Shown piece after piece: positions 57,444 through 64,000 of a DNA stretch of 64,000 bases. A model generated the notes under the pieces. It searched no databases and had not been told where the DNA came from. It worked only from the letters and a program-made list of their open reading frames with translations. The stretch's first letter is position 1. The number at the start of each line of letters is the position of its first letter. Source of the stretch: Pseudobdellovibrionaceae bacterium (GTDB taxonomy: Bacteria; Bdellovibrionota; Bdellovibrionia; Bdellovibrionales; UBA1609); assembly GCA_020635055.1 (NCBI GenBank), contig JACKAN010000005.1, positions 1-64,000 of the forward strand, given 5' to 3'. A program made the position numbers and the translations under genes.

Positions 57444-59695
57444 TATTCACCTCCGCCGCTGACCTTTTTTATTGAAGGTCTTCGGAACTCCGGTCTTTTT
57501 GGAACTTGAGCCACTGGGCCCGAAGAAGTTGAATTCTTAGTGGGGGTAGTTTCTCCATTGGAAGTGAATAAATTTCTAGGGATTTTAATTCCTCTTTGTT
57601 CAAACTTTTCTATAAAAGTGGGGATAAGACCCATGGCTTGAAACTGACCAATTATTTTTCGGTTTTTGTCAAAGCCTTCTTCTTTAAAACGAAAAATTTC
57701 TTGAAGAGTCACAGTGTCTCCTTGAATACCTACAACTTCTGTTAGGGATTTAATTTTACGAGTGCCATCGCTCAAGCGACTGATTTGAACAATCAAATTT
57801 ACGGCTCCGGCAATTTGTTCGCGTATGGCTTTTACAGGAAGTTCCATTCCCGCCATTAAACACAAAGTTTCTAAGCGGGATATTCCCTCTCTTGGAGTGT
57901 TAGCATGAACTGTCGTCATGGAACCGTCGTGTCCCGTATTCATTGCTGAAAGCATATCTAATGCGGCGCCATCACGACACTCACCAACAATAATTCTGTC
58001 GGGTCTCATACGCAGAGAGTTTCGAATTAAATCGCGAATAGTGACTTCTCCTTCGCCTTCCATATTTGAGGGTCGTGTCTCTAAACGAACCACATGTTCT
58101 TGTTTTAATTGTAATTCTGCCGCATCTTCAACAGTAATAATTCTTTCATTAGATGGAATAAAACCGGAAAGCACATTGAGCAAAGTCGTTTTACCAGTTC
58201 CTGTTCCTCCAGAAATAATTACGTTAAGTCCTTGTTCCACACAGATCTTTAAAAAATCTGCCATAGGGCGAGTCATTGAGCCGAAGCGATCTACATAATC
58301 ATCAATTGTAATTCTCTCTTCTGGGAATTTTCTAATAGTTAAAGCGGGGCCATCCAATGACAAAGGTTCTATAACAGCATTTACACGACTGCCATCTTGA
58401 AGGCGGGCATCTACATAGGGTGTTTTTTCATCAATTCGACGACCCAAGGGAGTAACTATTCGCTCTATAACATTTCGTAGTTGGATATTAGATGTAAAAG
58501 TGACTTCACTTAAGGTCAGCTTTCCACTGCGTTCAACATAAATATGATCACAACCATTTACCATGATTTCTGAAACTTTGGGATCAGTTAATAAGGATTC
58601 AAGAGGGCCCAAGCCTAAAGATTCATCAAGAACTTCCTTAATTACTCTTGATCTTTCATCTCTGGAAAGCCCCTGACCTAAGCGGTCAGTGAGTTGAGAA
58701 ATGACTTGCATGGTTTTGCTCTTTAATTCTTTTTCTTTCGATGGATCGCCTTTTGTATTCATTAAATCTTTTTTTAGATCCATTTCTTTTATTAACTCGT
58801 TGTGAATAGTCATCTTTAACTGTGTTAATGGAGTGAGACTGCGATTTTTAGATCCCGATCTTTTATTGGAAGACTCTAGTTGTGAAACTCCATCACTGGT
58901 TTCAGCTTTGGTTTTTAGTTTAGGTCGAGTAACAGCCTTTAATTTTTGGAGTATCCCACCAGTCAATTTTCTTACCACAGCATGATAGGCTCCCGTAACG
59001 GGAGAGTTGGGTTGTGTAATAACAAAGGGTGTAGAAGACTGAAGGGCTTGAAAGGTTAAGACATCATCTTGAGGGATAGCCCCAATTACGGGTCTTCTCA
59101 GACTTTGTTGAATGGATTGCGGAGCTAAACCATTTCTTGCCATTTTATTAACTATGATTTGAAATAAATCACCGGGAACTGTGGCTGCCATTAGATCATT
59201 CAATGCTTTTCTTGTCTGATTAATGGTTAGAACATCAGGAGTAGTTACAACTAGAAGAGAACTGGCATCTTCTATAAGGCCTAAGTGAATATCTTCAATT
59301 TCGGAACCAATATCAACAATAATATAACTATAAAACTGACTCATTTGTTGGAGTTGTTTTCTAAATAACTCACCAGGGATTTCAGGACGGTAATCAGGAG
59401 AGCTCACTGCACCAATGTAATGCAATCCGGATGAGTGTGGAGTAACTAAGACTTTTAAAGAATTAGGATTAATAGCTCCCTGGAACTGTGCAACTTCTGT
59501 AACGGTCTTTATAGGACGCAAACCAGTAATTATATTTTGATCCCCACAACTTTTTACGTCCAGATCAATAAGCAATGTGGGAGCACGCATTTCACGCAAA
59601 AAGGCACAGGCAAGATTGGCTGCGAATACACTTTTGCCGACACCACCTTTGCCGCCCAATACGCAAATAAGATGTGAATTTGGATTGATAGCCAT
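57443..59695 (-). CDS. cpaF: CpaE-like (TadZ) and CpaF (TadA) ATPases fused in one protein
   Basis: 750 residues. Residues 1-245: a MinD/ParA-type ATPase with deviant Walker A GGKGGVGKS (14-22), LLIDLDVKSCGDQN and IIVDIGSEIED, like CpaE/TadZ but without the receiver-like N-domain. Linker 250-290 is Ser/Lys/Thr-rich. Residues 295-705: CpaF secretion ATPase with IMVNGCDHIYVERSGKL, Walker A GGTGTGKTT (about 496-504), ITVEDAAELQL, RIIVGECRDGAALDML and MTTVHAN. Normally two genes, tadZ/cpaE and tadA/cpaF. CpaF powers pilus assembly and CpaE places it in the cell. The fusion has no break or internal start. Confidence 0.92.
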   Translation of the reverse strand: MAINPNSHLICVLGGKGGVGKSVFAANLACAFLREMRAPTLLIDLDVKSCGDQNIITGLRPIKTVTEVAQFQGAINPNSLKVLVTPHSSGLHYIGAVSSPDYRPEIPGELFRKQLQQMSQFYSYIIVDIGSEIEDIHLGLIEDASSLLVVTTPDVLTINQTRKALNDLMAATVPGDLFQIIVNKMARNGLAPQSIQQSLRRPVIGAIPQDDVLTFQALQSSTPFVITQPNSPVTGAYHAVVRKLTGGILQKLKAVTRPKLKTKAETSDGVSQLESSNKRSGSKNRSLTPLTQLKMTIHNELIKEMDLKKDLMNTKGDPSKEKELKSKTMQVISQLTDRLGQGLSRDERSRVIKEVLDESLGLGPLESLLTDPKVSEIMVNGCDHIYVERSGKLTLSEVTFTSNIQLRNVIERIVTPLGRRIDEKTPYVDARLQDGSRVNAVIEPLSLDGPALTIRKFPEERITIDDYVDRFGSMTRPMADFLKICVEQGLNVIISGGTGTGKTTLLNVLSGFIPSNERIITVEDAAELQLKQEHVVRLETRPSNMEGEGEVTIRDLIRNSLRMRPDRIIVGECRDGAALDMLSAMNTGHDGSMTTVHANTPREGISRLETLCLMAGMELPVKAIREQIAGAVNLIVQISRLSDGTRKIKSLTEVVGIQGDTVTLQEIFRFKEEGFDKNRKIIGQFQAMGLIPTFIEKFEQRGIKIPRNLFTSNGETTPTKNSTSSGPVAQVPKRPEFRRPSIKKVSGGGE

Positions 59696-59773
59696 ATTAT
59701 CCTATCGGTAAAATGCAATAATATACTTAGGTGCCATGATTTTTTCTATGTAACTAAACACCTAAGTCTAGTA

Positions 59774-61273
59774 CTAGTCTTTTAGGCGGAATTTTTGTTT
59801 TACCTTTTCAGCGCCGGCACTGGCAGAAGCTTTGATAACGGGAGTAACAAACACAACAAATTGACTTTGATTCCTTCTAAAACTTTTAGAAGCATAAAGA
59901 GAAATCAAAGGATTTCGACTGGCATCTTCTGGTAATTTATTATAAGCAGTACCTGTATCATTGGTTATCAAGCCACCAACAGCAGCACTCTGGCGGCTTC
60001 TTACAACAATACTGGTTTTAATTTCTCGGCTTGAGGTTAAAGGTCCCGCAGCGGTTTGGCTTATTAAACTTTTAATTGCAAAATTTAGATTTAGGCTAAC
60101 ACTGTCTGAGCGGGACCCAATAATTTGTGGAGTAATATTTGTTCTTATGCCCACTTCTTCAAAACTTGTTGATGGTTGGCCCTGAGCATTTACAACCTGA
60201 TAGGGAATGCGGCTTAAAGAGTTTAAAATTCCTTCATTACCATCTTGTACTATAAGAGAGGAACTATTTAAAACTCGTGCATGCCCATGCTCTTTTGCCC
60301 AATTGAGCTTTGGCAATAAATTTCTTATTGTACCAGAAATTGTGGCTACGGCCCCACCCGGAGATCGTCCACCAGTAGAAAAGTCGACTTGTGTGCCATC
60401 ACCAATATCGGGAGTCCATTGAAAGCGAAAACCTTTTTGATAATCTTTTTGTAACTCCACATAATGAACTATCAATTCTATAATTTTTTTAGGCTCTGGA
60501 GCAGCTCCCTGCCTGACTTCACAAAGATTAATAACAATGTCAGCTCTACGCTGTTGAGTTTTTTTATCTGCAACGGCCTCGTCAACAACAACATCAGGAG
60601 CATAGGCTTTTGCGATAATCTCAGCCCTTTGCATTTCTCGCTCGTCTCGACAAGTTCCCTGAATAATAAACTTTCCATTTACAGCTTTCACTTGAATTTC
60701 TGGGTTGTTAATTTCTCTTTCTATGAATTGGGCAATTTTAGCTTGGGCCATGGGCGATAGAGTGACTAAATTAGTAGCTTTATCACCATATTGTTTTACA
60801 ACAGAGTGAATGCGGTTCATATCTTTAGGTAATAAAATTTCACCATCAACAATTACTTTGTTGTTCAGAGTTTTAATATTAATGCCTTCAATATCGCTAG
60901 TTAAGCGTTTAATTTCTCTCGCAATCTTAAATAAATCTGTTTGTTTCACATCAATGCGAACTTCATAAATAACTTTCTCATTTTGATCTTTAATAATTAA
61001 AGTACCAATACCCACTTGCTTAGGTATAAAACGTAAAACCTTAGTTGAAGGGTTATAGCGGATTTGAACTAGTTTTCTATATTCACCACCACGGGTAAAG
61101 TTAGTTGGTGCATTGGGAATTTCAATATCTTTGAGGACACCTTTCTCCAGAGAGACAGATATGACTTTGGGCTTTGCAAATACAAAGGCAGTTGGCACTA
61201 ATAAGGTTGCCAGCAGCATTAAGCTTAAAAAAGGTGTAAATATTCTATTTTTAATTTTAAATTTCCCCCTCAT
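59774..61273 (-). CDS. cpaC: Tad pilus outer-membrane secretin CpaC/RcpA
   Basis: Start ATG 61273 with AAGGTGG upstream. 499 residues: signal peptide (FVFA|KP), the T2SS/T3SS N-terminal domain (VSLEKGVLKDIEIPNAPTNFTRG, VRIDVKQTDLFKIAREIKRL), a BON-like domain (IEREINNPEIQVKAVNGKFIIQGTC), then the secretin domain with VNLCEVRQG, LNSSSLIVQDGNEG, GIRTNITPQIIGSRSDSVSLNLNFAIKSL, VRSRQSAAVGGLI and FVVFVTPVI. Forms the outer-membrane channel for the Flp pilus. Confidence 0.93.
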   Translation of the reverse strand: MRGKFKIKNRIFTPFLSLMLLATLLVPTAFVFAKPKVISVSLEKGVLKDIEIPNAPTNFTRGGEYRKLVQIRYNPSTKVLRFIPKQVGIGTLIIKDQNEKVIYEVRIDVKQTDLFKIAREIKRLTSDIEGINIKTLNNKVIVDGEILLPKDMNRIHSVVKQYGDKATNLVTLSPMAQAKIAQFIEREINNPEIQVKAVNGKFIIQGTCRDEREMQRAEIIAKAYAPDVVVDEAVADKKTQQRRADIVINLCEVRQGAAPEPKKIIELIVHYVELQKDYQKGFRFQWTPDIGDGTQVDFSTGGRSPGGAVATISGTIRNLLPKLNWAKEHGHARVLNSSSLIVQDGNEGILNSLSRIPYQVVNAQGQPSTSFEEVGIRTNITPQIIGSRSDSVSLNLNFAIKSLISQTAAGPLTSSREIKTSIVVRSRQSAAVGGLITNDTGTAYNKLPEDASRNPLISLYASKSFRRNQSQFVVFVTPVIKASASAGAEKVKQKFRLKD

Positions 61274-61283
61274 AATTTCCACC

Positions 61284-62165
61284 TTATAGGTCTATAAATG
61301 GCCCTTTCCTTTTTGGCTTTTTCTTTTCTGGCAACTTTTGTGGAGGTGCCGCTGAAGAAGGTGCCCGTGATAACTGTTGGCTGATCATAGGTGTTTGTAC
61401 TTTTCTAAGAACAGATTCAATCGTAGTATTTGCAAGTTTATTTTTTCTATTGTCACTGGGGTGCCGTAATGTCATAAATAAAGACCCTGGCGATGTGGAT
61501 AAAATATATATTAAATCTTGAGCCTCTTTGGGATTGGCTTCTACTGTAACATTAGTAAAGGTTGTATCTGCGCGCATATTTTTTATAAATTCATCTTTGC
61601 CTTGTTTTTCAAATAGTCTAGGTAGCTCGTTGATTACCTTAACTCCAGTAGCTAGAATGACTACATCTTCCATTAGTGTCATAACTTCGCGTCTCTGTGA
61701 TGGACCTTTCCCTACATCTAGAGCTGCCAATACATCAACGCGATCTCCCGGCTTAATTAATTTTGCAATTCCGCGCATTTCATCAATGGGTATGGTTACA
61801 GCTCTTTTTCCTGGAGAGACTTGTAAAGATAAACCAGTTATTGGTCCGGGTTCCATAATTTTATTTCCAAGGATTTGTTCTTCAGCCTTGATAGGAGCCA
61901 AGGCCACCATACCAACGGCGAGTTCAGGATCGTTAATAGCTGTGGGTTGGATAAAATCAACTGGTCTTTCTACTATATCTAACATAGTTTCGTTTATAGT
62001 CTCCATTTCGTTTATATCACGGGTGGCGACTACGACTTTTTCTTTAGCTCCAAATTTTTTATTTAGAGCATCGGATTTCTCTTGAGTATAACTATATATT
62101 AAGAATACTGCGCTGAGAGCAGCTATGACCGATATCCATAGTGTACGTGTCTCATTATGATTCAT
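61284..62165 (-). CDS. cpaB: Tad pilus assembly protein CpaB/RcpC
   Basis: Start ATG 62165 overlaps the TadE-like stop (ATGA). 293 residues with an N-terminal helix (LWISVIAALSAVFLIYSY), SAF domain (KVVVATRDINEMETINETMLDIVERP, VGMVALAPIKAEEQILGNKI) and the RcpC domain (GKRAVTIPIDEMRGIAKLIKPGDRVDVLAAL). Works with the secretin, probably as a periplasmic linker to the wall. Confidence 0.92.
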   Translation of the reverse strand: MNHNETRTLWISVIAALSAVFLIYSYTQEKSDALNKKFGAKEKVVVATRDINEMETINETMLDIVERPVDFIQPTAINDPELAVGMVALAPIKAEEQILGNKIMEPGPITGLSLQVSPGKRAVTIPIDEMRGIAKLIKPGDRVDVLAALDVGKGPSQRREVMTLMEDVVILATGVKVINELPRLFEKQGKDEFIKNMRADTTFTNVTVEANPKEAQDLIYILSTSPGSLFMTLRHPSDNRKNKLANTTIESVLRKVQTPMISQQLSRAPSSAAPPQKLPEKKKPKRKGPFIDL

Positions 62166-62659
62166 TCTGGTGCTCCACAAGCAGGATTTATACAAATTCC
62201 ATATCCCGACATTATCCAGGCATGGCTAAATTCTACTTTTTGATTTCTTTGTTCTAGTTCAAATATGCCCTGGTTGTGCAGCTGACGATTTTGTGTGTTT
62301 AAATTGAGTAACTCTTTGTTAACGGGCTTCTTACCAATTGTAATAGGGACATTGGGCGCATTAAACCTTCCGCCATCTACATTTACAGTAATTGCGTGAT
62401 AGCGATATCCAATTAAAGAGTGATATAAAGTCGCAGATTCACTGGGCTTATCTCTAAAAAACATGTAATTACTGCGATTTCTTAGAGTTTCAAAGGCATA
62501 TTGACGGGCACCAATAGAATGTAAGGTGGAAGAATGCACTACGCCCCATAGGCCCAGAGCATAACCTACAAGCATAACAAAAATAACAATCATAGGAATA
62601 GCTTCAAAAGTAGCCATTCCACGCTTATTTAAAATTTGTTTGTTCTTAAGTCCTCTCAT
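62162..62659 (-). CDS. TadE-like pseudopilin
   Basis: 165 residues. KQILNKRG|MATFEAIPMIVIFVMLVGYAL is a class III prepilin leader with Glu at +5 and a hydrophobic helix. The C-terminal region ends ICINPACGAPE with a possible disulfide. Processed by the TadV/CpaA-type peptidase encoded at the end of the window. Longer than a typical Flp pilin, so a TadE-type minor pseudopilin. Confidence 0.8.
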   Translation of the reverse strand: MRGLKNKQILNKRGMATFEAIPMIVIFVMLVGYALGLWGVVHSSTLHSIGARQYAFETLRNRSNYMFFRDKPSESATLYHSLIGYRYHAITVNVDGGRFNAPNVPITIGKKPVNKELLNLNTQNRQLHNQGIFELEQRNQKVEFSHAWIMSGYGICINPACGAPE

Positions 62660-63325
62660 TTAACATCCGTTATCATTTAAATAAAAAACATAACCACCAT
62701 TATCGGTAGTGAATGAACTATAATCGGCACCTCCGCCATTAACATTTAGTTTTCTTATAGCTTTCCAACGTTCAGCACCAAAGTCTCGGCACTGTAAGGA
62801 GGAAGGTTCTTTAGATAAAAAACTAGCAATGACAGTAGTAAATCCCGATCCATCGCCGCCCATATCAGATGTGGACCCATAAAAAGGGATTTGAAAATCT
62901 AAGATCCGAGCAACAAAAGTAATAGCAAAACCAATAAATAAATCGGGTTGACCGGGTGATAATTTCACATCGGGAAAGTCAGTTTTAAAAGTTTTCAAAT
63001 CACCAGGCTTTAATAGAAAGGCAGGTTCACTTAACTGAAACCAATTCCCATTGTAGAGTGGAGAAAATAGGGGATCACTATAAAGTCGATTAAATTGTCT
63101 TTGCGCGCTAGCTACTTGTTCGTCGGTTGTATGGTGAGCGGCCATTTGTGCTCGAGCGGTAGCAAAAGTAATGTATTGTGTAATTGAAGCCACTGTAAGA
63201 GTTAAGGAAAGTGAAAGTAATATTGCAGACAGACCCATAATTAGCGTAATAGCAAAAATAAAATCGATGGTGATACCTCCGCTATTTTGATTTATAAGAA
63301 TGGAATTTTTTTTATATTTTCTCAT
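62660..63325 (-). CDS. TadG/TadE-like minor pilin candidate
   Basis: 221 residues; NQNSGG|ITIDFIFAITLIMGLSAILLSLSL resembles a prepilin leader, with Asp instead of Glu at +4/+5. The extracytoplasmic domain is Gly/Phe-rich with Cys near the end (SLQCRDFG and the final DNGC). Lies between two pilin-like genes with 1-nt spacing, so part of the pilus transcript. Confidence 0.65.
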   Translation of the reverse strand: MRKYKKNSILINQNSGGITIDFIFAITLIMGLSAILLSLSLTLTVASITQYITFATARAQMAAHHTTDEQVASAQRQFNRLYSDPLFSPLYNGNWFQLSEPAFLLKPGDLKTFKTDFPDVKLSPGQPDLFIGFAITFVARILDFQIPFYGSTSDMGGDGSGFTTVIASFLSKEPSSLQCRDFGAERWKAIRKLNVNGGGADYSSFTTDNGGYVFYLNDNGC

Positions 63326-63612
63326 TAGGGCGAAGTCCCTTCTAAGCTACCATGATTTTGTCCTAGTGCGGGGTGTTTGTTGATGGCGACATCAGGCGAA
63401 TTCCAATTTCCAGCAACCATCATTCCGGAGAGGACGCGCCAAGGCCCTTGTACCAGTGTTTTAAAGGCTTCACTACTTTGTAAAGTTCCTCTTAGAGCTC
63501 CCACTATAGCTACGAGAACAGTCATAACTAAGATCATTTCGATAACCATTTGACCAGAAGATCTTTTAAAAGGTCTATTTGCAATTTTTTTTCTAAATAA
63601 TATATTTATCAT
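63325..63612 (-). CDS. small pilin-like protein
   Basis: 95 residues: KRSSG|QMVIEMILVMTVLVAIVGAL has Gly before and Glu at +5, like Flp/TadE pilins. The C-terminal 45 residues are short and polar (GNWNSPDVAINKHPALGQNH). It could be the major Flp pilin, though Flp is usually about 55-70 residues, or a third minor pilin. Overlaps the neighbours by a few nt. Confidence 0.65.
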   Translation of the reverse strand: MINILFRKKIANRPFKRSSGQMVIEMILVMTVLVAIVGALRGTLQSSEAFKTLVQGPWRVLSGMMVAGNWNSPDVAINKHPALGQNHGSLEGTSP

Positions 63613-64000
63613 CCGCTAAATCCTGTGAGAGACAATTGAGTTAACCAGCCAAAAAAAAGCGCAACAGTATAGGGTATTTTATGAAGTTTCTCCTCAGAAA
63701 CAGCTTTCTTTCCGCCTGTCATAATAGTTAGAGTGTTATTTATTAAACTCATCCCTTCACCTTTTAAAATCGCCTGAAAAACACCTAATAATGCGCCCCA
63801 TACAAATGAATAAATCAAAACTAAAAAAACACTCATAGGAGAAACGCCAACAGAGAACGCCATTAACAATTTCATATCTCCTGCGCCCATGATCCTGGTT
63901 AAAACCAAAGGCATGCAACTGCCAAGGGCAACTAACAAAGAAAGGCCTCCCCACTTTAGTCCTTCCCAACCTGCAAAAAAATACACATTTGCAATGGCTG
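63609..64000 (-). CDS. cpaA: prepilin peptidase CpaA/TadV (5' end outside window)
   Basis: The frame is open to the window edge, so the N-terminus with the first catalytic Asp is missing here. The visible part has LTRIMGAGDMKLLMAF, the second catalytic motif GxGDxK of type IV prepilin peptidases, and four membrane helices. It would cleave the three pilin-like proteins. First visible gene of the leftward Tad run. Confidence 0.9.
   Translation of the reverse strand, partial: AIANVYFFAGWEGLKWGGLSLLVALGSCMPLVLTRIMGAGDMKLLMAFSVGVSPMSVFLVLIYSFVWGALLGVFQAILKGEGMSLINNTLTIMTGGKKAVSEEKLHKIPYTVALFFGWLTQLSLTGFSG

Overview
The window is AT-rich (I estimate 36-38% G+C by eye) and looks like a chromosomal segment from a Gram-negative delta-type bacterium, most likely of the Bdellovibrio lineage (Bdellovibrionota). 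The clues are lipoproteins whose lipobox reads (F/Y)QNC, many secreted proteins without clear relatives, a Flp/Tad pilus locus, groESL without a CIRCE element, and N2227-like and RHS/YD-type proteins. The taxon is an inference; there is no rRNA here to check it.

Layout. 1-12.3 kb: the tail of a lipoprotein gene, tRNA-Ser(UGA), a sodium:solute symporter with a small membrane partner, a glycosyltransferase divergent from an ArsM-type arsenite methyltransferase, and a run of exported proteins of unknown role (one with HELLH, one with a LURP-one-like fold, one with an 11 x 18-bp coding repeat). A BlaI-type repressor is followed by a scrap of a DsbA/thioredoxin gene. 12.3-19.9 kb: an accessory zone with toxin-antitoxin genes and remnants (RelE-like/AbrB-like, broken BrnT/BrnA, orphan Phd, TumE/TumA-like), small metabolic genes and broken VOC genes, and a lytic transglycosylase overlapping a lipoprotein gene whose 83%-identical paralogue opens the window. 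19.9-22.5 kb: sugar-nucleotide epimerase, gmhA, and tRNAs for Ser(GCU), Arg(ACG) and Asn(GUU). 22.5-27.6 kb: a nested insertion in which one IS110-group element sits inside a second copy of itself and is itself interrupted by another IS110-family element. 27.6-30.3 kb: small-gene cassette, HigBA-like pair, IS3 orfA fragment and the C-terminal end of an SLC12-type permease.

30.3-35.6 kb: methyltransferase, a hybrid histidine kinase divergent from an Hpt protein and a response regulator (a plausible complete phosphorelay), and queD. 36.1-41.7 kb: a five-gene export operon with one Tat substrate, three FQNC/YQNC lipoproteins and three proteins carrying single CxxCH motifs; it faces a N2227-like methyltransferase and a protein joining two CxxCH motifs to a beta-barrel. 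44.9-54.8 kb: rmuC, a perfect 32-bp inverted repeat, groES-groEL, tiny membrane ORFs, outer-membrane proteins, DedA, a CheY-like regulator and small secreted proteins. 54.8-64 kb: a leftward Tad (Flp pilus) locus from the prepilin peptidase to TadB, in which the CpaE-like and CpaF ATPases are one 750-residue protein; a YD-repeat protein follows it.

The most unusual items are the self-nested IS110 element with its A9 frameshift site and candidate bridge-RNA loci, the CpaE-CpaF fusion, the exported CxxCH/Tat operon with the neighbouring haem-barrel protein, and the transglycosylase-lipoprotein pair that resembles an effector-immunity arrangement.
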